A stretch of DNA of 64,000 nucleotides from Flavivirga amylovorans (GTDB lineage Bacteria; Bacteroidota; Bacteroidia; Flavobacteriales; Flavobacteriaceae), in assembly GCF_030540875.1 (NCBI RefSeq), contig NZ_JAUOEM010000003.1:620001-684000 (forward strand). Reading direction: 5' to 3'. Numbering within the stretch: position 1 is the first letter of the stretch; every line of letters begins with the position of its first letter. A model generated the notes under the pieces. That model worked only from the letters and a program-made list of their open reading frames with translations. It searched no databases and was not told where the DNA came from. The translations under genes and the position numbers were made by a program. This document shows positions 50,663 through 59,578 of the stretch, one piece after another.

Positions 50663-52831
50663 ATGATAAACATTCACGATAAAACATTAAAAGACTTAGA
50701 GTTTTCGACCGTCCTACAGCAAGTAAGCGAACACTGTGTCACAGCACTAGGAAATGAAAAAGCATTATTAACAGCTCCTTACAAAACGAAGGAAGAATTA
50801 CTAGATGCTTTACAATTAACGAATGAATATTTATCTTCTTTTTATAATGATAACCGTATTCCTAATCATGGATTCGACGCTATCTCAAAAGAAATCAAAC
50901 TATTACGTATTGAAAACACTTATTTAGAAGTACATGCTTTAAAAAAAATAGTTTCAATTTCGTTAACTTCTAATGAGATCGTTAAGTACCTAAAAAAGTT
51001 TGAAGAATATTACCCAGGACTTAACAATTATGCATCACATATTGAAGTTACCACAGTAATTATTGAAAAAGTAGATGCGATTGTAGATCGTTTTGGTGAT
51101 ATAAAAGACAATGCCTCTAGCCTACTTTTCGAGTTACGCAAATCCATTAATTCAATAAAAGGCAAAATAAATGCCAGCTTCTCCTCTGCCTTAAACACGT
51201 ACCACAACCTTGAATATTTAGATGATATTCGAGAATCTGTAGTTGAGAACAAACGTGTACTTGCTGTTAAAGCCATGTATCGTCGTAAGGTTAAAGGTGC
51301 TATTATGGGTGGCAGTAAAACTGGCAGTATCGTTTATATAGAGCCTGAAACCACTTTACAATATTCGAGAGAACTTAATAATTTAGAATATGAAGAGCAA
51401 GAAGAGGTGATTCGTATTTTAAAGGAACTAACTAATTTTATTCGTCCGTTTTTACCATTACTGGAAAACTATCAGGTATTCTTGATTAACATCGATGTTA
51501 TTTCTGCAAAAGCAAAATATGCACGATCCATGAATGCTATTCTTCCTGAAATATCTGAAGGAAGAAGTATGTTTTTAAGAGATGCTTATCACCCTTTATT
51601 ATATTTAAATAATTTAGAAAAGAAAGAAACGACTTTTCCACAAACCATCGAATTAAAACAAGACAGTAGGATTATCGTGATTTCTGGGCCTAATGCTGGA
51701 GGAAAAAGTATCACCTTAAAAACAGTTGGTTTATTACAAGTCATGCTACAAAGTGGTTTGTTAATTCCTGTGCATGAACGCAGTAAAGTTTGCTTATTCG
51801 ATAGAATTCTAAGTGATATTGGTGATAATCAATCTATTGAAAATCATTTAAGCACCTATAGCTACCGCTTAAAACAAATGAATTACTTTTTAAAGAAATG
51901 TAACAAGAATACCCTCTTTTTAATTGATGAATTTGGTACAGGAAGTGATCCTGAACTTGGTGGTGCTTTAGCTGAAACGTTTTTAGAGGAGTTTTACCAT
52001 AGAGAAGCCTTTGGTATTATAACAACACACTATTCTAATTTAAAAATTTTAGCAAACGAGCTGCCAAACATGCTTAATGCTAATATGCTTTTTGATGAAC
52101 GCACATTAGAACCTCTTTTTAAACTAGTCATTGGACAAGCAGGAAGTTCGTTTACCTTTGAAGTAGCTCAAAAAAACGGGATTCCATATAGTTTAATAAA
52201 TCGTGCTAAAAAGAAAATTGAACGTAGTAAAGTACGCTTTGATGCTACAATTGCTAAACTTCAAAAAGAACGCTCTCGACTTGAAAAAACGGGTCAATCG
52301 TTAAAAATAAACGAGAAGAAAAAAATAGAGGAAGCAGATAAGCTTGAAGAGATTAATGCTAAAATTCAGAAGAAACTAGAAAGCTATCAAGAACTGTACG
52401 ATAGCAACCAGCGTCTTATTTATTTAGGTCAGAAAGTGAATGACATTGCTGAAAAGTACTTTACCAATAAGCAAAAAAAGGAGTTAATGGCTGAACTTTT
52501 TAAATTGGTGCAAATTGAAAATTCCAAGCGTAAAAAAGTAACTGCAAAACAGAAAAAAGTCATAAAAGCGAAAGAAGAGCGAGTAAAAAAAGAAGCTGAA
52601 AAGGTAGTCACAGTTATACGTAAAAAGAAAAAAGAAGCCAAGAAAAAAGCTATTGAAGCACCTAAACCAAAACCTAATCTAAAAATAGGAGACCGCGTAC
52701 GTATGGAAGATGGTCGTGCCATTGGAAGTATCGATAAAATTGAAAAAAACAAAGCTGTTGTAAACTACGGTATATTTACCACCAATGTAAGTATTGATCA
52801 ATTAGAGTTAGTTGAAGCCTTAAAAAAATAA
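50663..52831 (+). CDS. mutS2: MutS2-type ATPase lacking the Smr nuclease domain
   Basis: This MutS2 homologue has 722 residues if it starts at the ATG at 50663 (MINIHDKTLKDLEF), which fits the family. An ATG at 50651 is also possible, as is a TTG further up. It has core lever helices, the ATPase P-loop GPNAGGKSITLKTVG (about 344), Walker B LFLIDEFGTGSDPELGGA (about 413-430), then a long coiled-coil clamp. The C-terminus is a basic linker and a KOW-like domain (IGDRVRMEDGRAIGSI). The usual Smr nuclease domain is absent. MutS2 proteins act in recombination control or ribosome rescue. Confidence 0.88.
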   Translation: MINIHDKTLKDLEFSTVLQQVSEHCVTALGNEKALLTAPYKTKEELLDALQLTNEYLSSFYNDNRIPNHGFDAISKEIKLLRIENTYLEVHALKKIVSISLTSNEIVKYLKKFEEYYPGLNNYASHIEVTTVIIEKVDAIVDRFGDIKDNASSLLFELRKSINSIKGKINASFSSALNTYHNLEYLDDIRESVVENKRVLAVKAMYRRKVKGAIMGGSKTGSIVYIEPETTLQYSRELNNLEYEEQEEVIRILKELTNFIRPFLPLLENYQVFLINIDVISAKAKYARSMNAILPEISEGRSMFLRDAYHPLLYLNNLEKKETTFPQTIELKQDSRIIVISGPNAGGKSITLKTVGLLQVMLQSGLLIPVHERSKVCLFDRILSDIGDNQSIENHLSTYSYRLKQMNYFLKKCNKNTLFLIDEFGTGSDPELGGALAETFLEEFYHREAFGIITTHYSNLKILANELPNMLNANMLFDERTLEPLFKLVIGQAGSSFTFEVAQKNGIPYSLINRAKKKIERSKVRFDATIAKLQKERSRLEKTGQSLKINEKKKIEEADKLEEINAKIQKKLESYQELYDSNQRLIYLGQKVNDIAEKYFTNKQKKELMAELFKLVQIENSKRKKVTAKQKKVIKAKEERVKKEAEKVVTVIRKKKKEAKKKAIEAPKPKPNLKIGDRVRMEDGRAIGSIDKIEKNKAVVNYGIFTTNVSIDQLELVEALKK

Positions 52832-52903
52832 CAGCCAGCACCAAGTTGCTGAATCCACAACTTTAGGTGCCAACTGTATTAATTGACTAATTTCTCTATT
52901 TAC

Positions 52904-54541
52904 TTATGGGCATTTGAGCGCTCTAACCGTTACAGGTTGAAATAATTTTTTCTCCGCTATATAGCACTTATCGTAAAGACCACTACCTCCATTATGGATG
53001 TAATTACCTAATTCCTTTTTAAAATAACGCTGCTTATAATTTTCATCAACATGCCAATAATTAATTTTACCATCAGAATCTGAACCATCTTCATCATCTA
53101 TTTGTAATTCAATATAAATTCGAATATCATAAGCTCCATTAGGTAGTGTTAAACCAGATGTGGAATCGTATACCTCATTTCTTTTCCATTTCTTATTTTT
53201 GGTTAAATCCCCATAACTTTGAGAAGGTTCTCCTGGTAAATTATTTTTATAGGTAAGCCCTATTCTAAAGCCATCATTCTTAGTATGGTTGTTAAATTCA
53301 ATTTCTGGATGACTGCTACCTGTAGAAAAACACGTTACAGCTGTATAATCTGTGCTAAAGCCCATTTTTGCTAATGTATTATCCTTTAAATACCTTACTG
53401 TATAAGATATTGGCACTCCAGGATTGTTTCTACTATAAATGGCGTTTTCTCCTTTAATTACAGGTTCTAAATCTGCAAATTCTTTAGCTGAAACCAGCTC
53501 TGCCGTCGATGCCGCATTACCGCCAATTGCAAACGTTTTAATACTAGATTGTTCTAAAATGCTTTTAGCCTTCACTTCTAAATCGCCATCCACTTTATTC
53601 TTCCCAGTTGCATATTCAAAAGCTGTTTTTAACTCTAAATCCGTAGCTTCTGCCGTAGTTTCCATTCTAAACATAATAATTCGCCCATAGCTTACATTAT
53701 GAATATATGCTGCTGGAGTATTAGCATTAAATATATCTTGTACTTCTTCTGTAGATACACTTTCACCAAAAACATCCGATGGTTTTAAAGGCTGATCCAT
53801 AGAAATGGTATAAAATACTTGCTTATAAACCATCATAGCAACTCGTTTTTCTTTAGAGGTTTTGTAATCAAACTCAGATGATATATTACCTGTTGCCCAT
53901 TCTGCGTTCAAGCCTAACTCTAAACTCATTTGCTGTTTAGAATACATGGTCGTTGCTTCTGATGTAGAGTTTGAAGGATTTACATAGCCTTCTCGATATG
54001 CATTAGCATTCCACCACTCTAAAGCGTCATCAATAGCGGAATTTGTGTTAGAATTTTTAGGCAATTCAACAGATACATTTCCTGCTTCTCCAATTCCGGG
54101 CAAGTCAATTCTTAAAGTCATTGGCGCTCGATCAATATTAATATTAGTTGGCATCCCTCTTTTAAGTGAAGCATCTCCGTAAACTAAAGCTCCTGGCCAA
54201 ATGATTCCTTTATTCGGGTCTAAAATTGGAATATTACTAAAGTTGGTTTTTAAATTATAATCTGTAGATGTACATACAGTAGATGTATTTTCACCGTGTA
54301 CATTATCATTAGAATCTGTAGATTCTCCTTTAGTTTTTAAAGACGATTCAGACCCCGTATCTTCTACCCCTAATAATTCGTTACTGCTATAATTAAGTTC
54401 CTTTAGGTAATTATCAATACTTTTTTGTAATTCTTGCTTTATGTCTTCCTCAGAGTCTTCTTTACTGCAACTCGGAAATAACACGAATACAAAAAGTAAT
54501 GCATAGATCATACTTTTAAATAGTAATGGTTGTGTTTTCAT
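52904..54541 (-). CDS. Thiol-activated cytolysin (CDC-like) lipoprotein
   Basis: The 545-residue protein belongs to the cholesterol-dependent cytolysin superfamily. A lipoprotein signal ends LFPSC (Cys25). Core CDC motifs follow in order: PGALVYGDASL (about 116-126), PMTLRIDLPG (140-149), MYSKQQM (199-205), VYKQVFYTISMDQPLKPSDVF (238-258) and VSYGRIIMFRMETT (283-296), then ISYTVRYLKDNTLAKMG. The C-terminal domain (about 408-545) lacks the undecapeptide ECTGLAWEWWR and a clear Thr-Leu pair. Gram-positive CDCs bind cholesterol through these, so a different receptor is likely. It is divergent from a TPR/HTH regulator. Confidence 0.9.
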   Translation of the reverse strand: MKTQPLLFKSMIYALLFVFVLFPSCSKEDSEEDIKQELQKSIDNYLKELNYSSNELLGVEDTGSESSLKTKGESTDSNDNVHGENTSTVCTSTDYNLKTNFSNIPILDPNKGIIWPGALVYGDASLKRGMPTNINIDRAPMTLRIDLPGIGEAGNVSVELPKNSNTNSAIDDALEWWNANAYREGYVNPSNSTSEATTMYSKQQMSLELGLNAEWATGNISSEFDYKTSKEKRVAMMVYKQVFYTISMDQPLKPSDVFGESVSTEEVQDIFNANTPAAYIHNVSYGRIIMFRMETTAEATDLELKTAFEYATGKNKVDGDLEVKAKSILEQSSIKTFAIGGNAASTAELVSAKEFADLEPVIKGENAIYSRNNPGVPISYTVRYLKDNTLAKMGFSTDYTAVTCFSTGSSHPEIEFNNHTKNDGFRIGLTYKNNLPGEPSQSYGDLTKNKKWKRNEVYDSTSGLTLPNGAYDIRIYIELQIDDEDGSDSDGKINYWHVDENYKQRYFKKELGNYIHNGGSGLYDKCYIAEKKLFQPVTVRALKCP

Positions 54542-54848
54542 AATTAGTGATTTTTGTGATTCAACACTTCAAAACTAGATAGGGATGCCTTCGAAAACTA
54601 ATTTTTGGCATGGACAAAGTATGGACAACTCTTATAAAAATACCATTTATATGCAATGGACATCATAAAATCACTATTTACAACAAAAGAATACAAAACA
54701 CTGAAAATCATATATTTAAAAAATAAACAAACGAGTTAAATAGATTAACATATATAGACTTTATATAGACAAGTCTATTTTGAGATGTAGATTAATTTGA
54801 AGTTTGAATGTTATAAATAAGTACCTTAGTGAAATCAAATAACATATT
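54542..54848. other. Divergent intergenic region of the cytolysin and regulator genes
   Basis: The 307-base region carries the promoters of both genes. On the cytolysin side, TAGTTTTG (complement of 54570-54577) matches the -7 consensus, though no good -33 box is seen. On the regulator side lies the palindrome cluster at 54752-54778. Confidence 0.45.
54752..54778. promoter_or_regulatory. Operator-like repeat before the TPR/HTH regulator
   Basis: Two direct ATATAGAC copies (54752 and 54763) are followed by AAGTCTAT, so ATAGAC-AA-GTCTAT forms a perfect inverted repeat at 54765-54778. The next bases make a TATTTTG box. This could bind a dimeric regulator that controls the divergent genes. Confidence 0.4.
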
Positions 54849-56726
54849 ATGAAAGCCACTTTTTACATTGTTATAACTGTTTTAACATTTAACCTTTCGT
54901 TTGCACAAAATCAAAAATACATTGATAGTCTTAAAAATGAATACAACACCATGCCAGATACCTACAAAAAGGTTCAAACATCTGCTAGGTTATTTTATGC
55001 AGAAGTTTATACTAACCCAAAAGCTGGATTTAATCATGCTCTCCAAGCCATTGAACTATCAAAAAAAATTAAATATGAATCTGGTGAAACTGTTAGTTAT
55101 TTTCATCTTGGGGTTTATTATGATCTAGTGCATAATATTGATTCATCAGAGTATTATTATAATAAAACATTAAAGTTGGCAAAAAAATACAACGATAATG
55201 TTATGCAATCTAAATCCTTATCTGTTTTAGCAGGTATAGCATTGGAAAGAGGTGATTTTGAATTAGCTATTACTCTAAGAAATAAAGCTACAGAAAAATT
55301 TATAAAAAATAAAGACTATTTAAGTTATGGTGTAAATGTTGGTAATAAAGCAATTATATATAGTGAAAAAGGGGATTACAAAGCTGCAATTAAGGAAAGT
55401 CTTTTGGCTCTAAACATTCTCGACACAATAGATAGAGAACCATACCGTAAAGCTGATATTAATATACAAATTGGGGATATTGAAATACGTAGAAAAAATT
55501 ATTATGAGGCTATAGATTATTACAACAAAGCTTTAAAAGTTTATATTGAATTAAACGACAATATCTACACCAGCAACACGTATATAAATTTAGGCTCTAC
55601 ATATATAGATATTGATAATAAGGTTAAAGCAAAAAAATACTTAGAGAAAGGATTAAAAATAGCAAGAACATATGAAATAAAAGACAATATATATAAAGCA
55701 TTAACCAGCTTATCAAAAATATATAGCGATGAGGGGCTTTTTGATAAAGCTGTGTCTTATTTAAGAGAAAGTGAACAACTTAGCAAGACTGAAAACAACT
55801 CCACAGATTATTTATACGTTATAACAGAAATTGGAAGTGTTTTATGTAAAAAAGGTAATTATAATGAAGGTGTTAAGTATTTAGATTTAGCCATAAAGAA
55901 ATCAGATTCATTAGATTCAAAATATCAATTAAAAATTGCATATGATGAAAGAGCAAAAGCTTTTGAAAAAATTGGGTTGCCAAATAAGGCACTTGCTGAT
56001 ATTAGAAATTTTATTACCGTTTCTGATGAAATAGATAATATTAGTATATCTAAAGAAATAGAAGAATTAAAAACTATTTATAAAACCGAAAAAAAGGAAG
56101 CTGCAATTGCACTTCAACAAGAAGAAATAAAAACTTTAAATGAAAAAGCAAAGGTAGATAAGCTAACCAAAGGGCTTTATTCTGGTGGTATGTTCTCTTT
56201 TATAGCTGTATCTGGATTATTATTTTTTGGTTTCCAACAAAGAATTAAGAAAAACCGTATTGCCAGAGAAAAACAAGAAGAAATCTATAAACAAGAAATT
56301 GCTTTTAAGCAAAGAGAACTTACAAGCCAAACCCTACATCTTGTTCAAAAAAACACCTTCATTCAAGAACTTAAAGAAAACCTTGAAAAAATTAAAAAAT
56401 CTCCTGAACTATTTAAAGTTGAGTTTAGAAGACTCGTGATGCTTCTAAAAAAACAAAATGCAGAAGATAAAGATTGGGAAGTCTTTAAATCCTATTTCTC
56501 TGAAGTGCATAATAACTTTGACAATAAGCTTAAGACCATCTATACAGATATAAGCGAAAAAGAAATTCGATTGGCTTCTTTTCTACGCATGAACCTTTCT
56601 ACCAAAGAAATAGCTTCTATGCTTAATGTATTACCAGAAAGTGTTTTAAAATCTAAATACAGGCTTAAAAAGAAGCTTGATTTAGATAAAGAAACAGATT
56701 TGAATCACTTTTTGAATAATTTGTAA
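54849..56726 (+). CDS. TPR-rich transmembrane transcriptional regulator with C-terminal HTH
   Basis: The 625-residue protein has a signal/anchor at the N-terminus (about 1-19). About nine TPR-like units span residues 30-400. A membrane helix follows (about 440-461, SGGMFSFIAVSGLLFFGF), then a coiled coil (about 462-525) and a LuxR-like HTH at about 565-625 (EKEIRLASFLRMNLSTKEIA, then MLNVLPESVLKSKYRLKKKL). The layout places TPRs in the periplasm and the HTH in the cytoplasm, a known flavobacterial sensor-regulator type. It is the neighbour of the cytolysin gene and may regulate it, but this is inference. Confidence 0.87.
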   Translation: MKATFYIVITVLTFNLSFAQNQKYIDSLKNEYNTMPDTYKKVQTSARLFYAEVYTNPKAGFNHALQAIELSKKIKYESGETVSYFHLGVYYDLVHNIDSSEYYYNKTLKLAKKYNDNVMQSKSLSVLAGIALERGDFELAITLRNKATEKFIKNKDYLSYGVNVGNKAIIYSEKGDYKAAIKESLLALNILDTIDREPYRKADINIQIGDIEIRRKNYYEAIDYYNKALKVYIELNDNIYTSNTYINLGSTYIDIDNKVKAKKYLEKGLKIARTYEIKDNIYKALTSLSKIYSDEGLFDKAVSYLRESEQLSKTENNSTDYLYVITEIGSVLCKKGNYNEGVKYLDLAIKKSDSLDSKYQLKIAYDERAKAFEKIGLPNKALADIRNFITVSDEIDNISISKEIEELKTIYKTEKKEAAIALQQEEIKTLNEKAKVDKLTKGLYSGGMFSFIAVSGLLFFGFQQRIKKNRIAREKQEEIYKQEIAFKQRELTSQTLHLVQKNTFIQELKENLEKIKKSPELFKVEFRRLVMLLKKQNAEDKDWEVFKSYFSEVHNNFDNKLKTIYTDISEKEIRLASFLRMNLSTKEIASMLNVLPESVLKSKYRLKKKLDLDKETDLNHFLNNL

Positions 56727-56753
56727 ATTAATTAAAGTAAATGATTAACTGTA

Positions 56754-56915
56754 CTACCTAGGTCTCATGTTATTACCTAACGAATCTTCATCTTCAATAC
56801 TTTGAAATTCAGTATTAATAAGTTGCTCTACTTCTTCATCTAACGATTCTGACGTACAAGCATTTAATGATATAATTGCAAAAAGCCCTAGTAAATAAAA
56901 AACTATTTTTTTCAT
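56754..56915 (-). CDS. Small acidic lipoprotein (53 aa)
   Basis: The frame starts at the ATG at 56913-56915 (MKKIVFYLLGLFAIISLNAC). The signal ends LNAC, giving a lipidated Cys20. The mature part is acidic (SESLDEEVEQLINTEFQSIE...). An upstream in-frame start would add 23 residues that ruin the signal, so I rejected it. It lies just after the TPR regulator on the opposite strand. The function is unknown. Confidence 0.65.
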   Translation of the reverse strand: MKKIVFYLLGLFAIISLNACTSESLDEEVEQLINTEFQSIEDEDSLGNNMRPR

Positions 56916-57040
56916 TGTTATAAATTTATGATTCGTATAAAAATAACAAATTCTTACAATACTGAAGAATTTATCTTCAAACATTTATTATGTCAAACAT
57001 CAGTATTTTTAAATAGTTTAAAGAGCCTTATCTTTGCACT

Positions 57041-57460
57041 ATGAGTATTGATATTCCAAAACATAAAAAGCTGATCTTATTTGATGGTGTTTGCAATCTT
57101 TGTAATACGAGTGTACAATATGTTATAAATCATGATAAAAAGAATGTATTTATGTTTGCTCCACTGCAAAGCGATATTGGTAAGCGTATAATTGAACGCT
57201 TTAATATAGATACCCAAAAAACGGACTCTATATTATTATATACTCCCGAAAACAGTATCGTTTCTAAGTCTACTGCTGCTTTAAAAATTGCAACGCATCT
57301 AGGTTTTCCTCAAAACTTAATGGGTGTATTTTTTATTATCCCGCCATTTATCCGAAATTGGGTTTACAATTATATTGCTAAAAACCGTTATAAATGGTAT
57401 GGAAAAAAGGAGGCTTGTATGATTCCTACGCCGGAGTTGAAAAGCAAGTTTTTGGAATAG
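57041..57460 (+). CDS. DCC family thiol-disulfide oxidoreductase-like protein
   Basis: The 139-residue protein is named for its DxxCxxC motif, seen here as FDGVCNLCNTSVQYVINHD (about 15-33), a thioredoxin-like redox site. The hydrophobic middle, GFPQNLMGVFFIIPPFIRNW, is typical. The cellular redox partner is unknown. A dispersed hairpin element follows the stop codon and separates it from the convergent QEGLA gene. Confidence 0.9.
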   Translation: MSIDIPKHKKLILFDGVCNLCNTSVQYVINHDKKNVFMFAPLQSDIGKRIIERFNIDTQKTDSILLYTPENSIVSKSTAALKIATHLGFPQNLMGVFFIIPPFIRNWVYNYIAKNRYKWYGKKEACMIPTPELKSKFLE

Positions 57461-57464
57461 TTTT

Positions 57465-57562
57465 GTCATGTCGAAATGAGGTACGATTGAGACATCACAT
57501 AGTGTTTTGCTAATAAGAAATGTGTAAGTTCTTTATGTGATTTCTCCTAACGTCGAAATGAC
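57465..57562. repeat. Dispersed 98-bp hairpin element, copy 2
   Basis: This starts GTCATGTCGAAATGAGG and ends GTCGAAATGAC. It shares 31 bases with copy 1 (4764-4863) at the left end and most of the last 26 bases. The arms GAGACATCACATA and TATGTGATTTCTC pair inside it. It lies between two convergent genes, where it could act as a bidirectional terminator-like structure. Confidence 0.75.
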
Positions 57563-57575
57563 TTGAACGCAAAAT

Positions 57576-58736
57576 TTACTTCAAACTTCTCAAAATAAAA
57601 TCTACCTTTTTATTTCTGTTTTTATTTACAGCATAAGAGTCAGTAATATGCTTTGCTGGAACTGCCAAGCCCTTTTTAATAAGAGCTTCTATTTCATTCG
57701 CATATTCTAGAGTTACCTTCCCTGTTAATAATAAACTTAAATCTTTTCCTTCTTGATAATAGTTGTAAATCTTTTTAAGCCCTGTGAGATACAAATAATC
57801 TTTAGTGAACCCGCCGCCTCTGTGTACTCTTACGGTTATATAAAAAGCCACGTCTCTATCTAAATCATATTGATTATGTAATAATCTAAAGGTTTTAGAA
57901 AATGAATACCCTTTTGCCAAACTATCTACAGCAATAACACGATATGCTAACTCTTTTAAGCGTCTTATTGTTAAGTTATCACTCATATATTCTGAGAAAA
58001 CCGCTAGCCCTTCTTGTGTTTCCTCATTATTAGGAAATCCATGAGAAAATATTTTCAGAGGATGTAATAATCCGTTCATAGTTGTTACCATGTGCACCCC
58101 TATTTCATGGTTGGTTAATACAGCTATTTCATTATCAGAGTAAGTATGATTTGTGTTTAAAACCAAAGTCCTGTTATTATTCAGTACCATGGCTATTGCA
58201 GAAATTTTATCGGATTCTTTTATACTGTATTTGAAGTTATATCGTTTAGAGAACTCTTTAAAAAACGTTTCTGCCTCTGTAACACTATACTTAGGTTTAA
58301 AAACATGGTCATCCTTGTCTTCTTCTTCAAAATGAAGAATAAACTTTGCGTTTTCTACATCTCTTTCTGTAGGTGTTCCAAAACAACGCAAAGAATTATA
58401 ATAAAATTTCTTTCCACTTCCTATGGTCTCTATACATTGTATAAGCCCTGAATATTCATAAATAATATCCTCATAAAGATTTTTAATTTCGGTGTCTTTA
58501 ATAAGCTCTAAAGATTGAGAAAATAACGCCCTATGCAGTTTAAACTTATCAAAATTTATAGTTGGGTATTTAAAAATAGGATCAGTTAAATATTTAGATG
58601 AAAAGAATCTTGATTTTTCTTCTTCTATATTAGTAGGATTCACAAAGCTCAGCAATTCTATTTGTTTAACTAGGGAATCGATATTTTTATCAACTTGAGA
58701 AAGCGCCTCAGTTGACACATTATTTTCAATCTTCAT
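57576..58736 (-). CDS. DUF1704 / QEGLA-motif metallopeptidase
   Basis: The 386-residue protein is of the family annotated as flavohemoglobin expression-modulating QEGLA motif protein. NHEIGVHMVTTMNG (about residue 209) matches HExxxH, and TQEGLAVFSEYMSD (about 239) supplies the third glutamate ligand. The eukaryotic member (MATCAP) removes C-terminal tyrosine, so peptidase activity is expected. The bacterial target is unknown. Its start overlaps the stop of the N-formylglutamate amidohydrolase gene by 4 bases. Confidence 0.88.
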   Translation of the reverse strand: MKIENNVSTEALSQVDKNIDSLVKQIELLSFVNPTNIEEEKSRFFSSKYLTDPIFKYPTINFDKFKLHRALFSQSLELIKDTEIKNLYEDIIYEYSGLIQCIETIGSGKKFYYNSLRCFGTPTERDVENAKFILHFEEEDKDDHVFKPKYSVTEAETFFKEFSKRYNFKYSIKESDKISAIAMVLNNNRTLVLNTNHTYSDNEIAVLTNHEIGVHMVTTMNGLLHPLKIFSHGFPNNEETQEGLAVFSEYMSDNLTIRRLKELAYRVIAVDSLAKGYSFSKTFRLLHNQYDLDRDVAFYITVRVHRGGGFTKDYLYLTGLKKIYNYYQEGKDLSLLLTGKVTLEYANEIEALIKKGLAVPAKHITDSYAVNKNRNKKVDFILRSLK

Positions 58737-59575
58737 AATGCTTCCTGTCTTTTAAACTGACTATACACACTTAACGCATGTCTTGGTATCCGTGATATTA
58801 ATTCTTTTTCTACAGTCCGAACAATTTCCGGATATATAATCCCATCAGATTCATCACAATACACTTTTGCTATTTCGGTTGCCAAAACTAAGGTGTTTTC
58901 AAAGTTTTGGGTAATATATTTTAAGAAATATCCATGACCTTGAAATGTATCATTGATTTTTGAAGTTGGTTTAATTTCATTTGGAAATGTAATTTCAGAT
59001 AGACTTAGCCTCCAACCTTCAATACTATCTCCAAATCTATCATTATCAACATTACTCGTACCTAAGTTCCATGTAGGGACTTCTCTATCCCAACGCTTCC
59101 AATTATAGCTATGCATATCATAAATGGTGCAAAAACTAAACTTCCTTTCTAATTTTTGCACAAGTGTATGTACAACTTTGTAAAAATTTGTATGTTTTCT
59201 AAGACTTTTATCTTTCATTTCTTGGGAAAGTGGTTCACGCCATAATTGCTTCCCCCAGGCAGTTTCAAAAACGGCTTCCTCTGGCGTTCTATTTAAATCG
59301 TATTCAAATCTGGAATCACAACCCGCAATAACAATGGGATGCGATTTAATCATGTTCTTAGTTTCTGGATCTTCTTCATACCAACGTTCATATTCGGTAT
59401 GCATGCAGTTATCCCAAAGCTCTTTTCTAAATTGATGTCCGTCGTGTATAGCTGCGCAAGCATATGGTACATAAGAATCTATCTTTATTGTAAATGAATA
59501 ATCTGAAGAAACCGCTTCAAAGGTTTCTTCTTTGCAAATTTTGCTTATAATATCTTTGAGCGAAAGCTTTTCCAT
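58733..59575 (-). CDS. N-formylglutamate amidohydrolase family protein
   Basis: The 280-residue protein fits the N-formylglutamate deformylase/HutG-like fold. Segments YACAAIHDGHQFRKELWD (about 33-50), IAGCDSRFEYDLNRTPEEAV (about 82-101) and YDMHSYNWKRWDRE (about 155) carry the metal-binding residues. Members act in histidine breakdown or on formylated or N-blocked peptides. No other hut genes are near. It is 3 bases from the sulfurtransferase gene and overlaps the QEGLA gene. Confidence 0.85.
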   Translation of the reverse strand: MEKLSLKDIISKICKEETFEAVSSDYSFTIKIDSYVPYACAAIHDGHQFRKELWDNCMHTEYERWYEEDPETKNMIKSHPIVIAGCDSRFEYDLNRTPEEAVFETAWGKQLWREPLSQEMKDKSLRKHTNFYKVVHTLVQKLERKFSFCTIYDMHSYNWKRWDREVPTWNLGTSNVDNDRFGDSIEGWRLSLSEITFPNEIKPTSKINDTFQGHGYFLKYITQNFENTLVLATEIAKVYCDESDGIIYPEIVRTVEKELISRIPRHALSVYSQFKRQEAL

Positions 59576-59578
59576 GGT

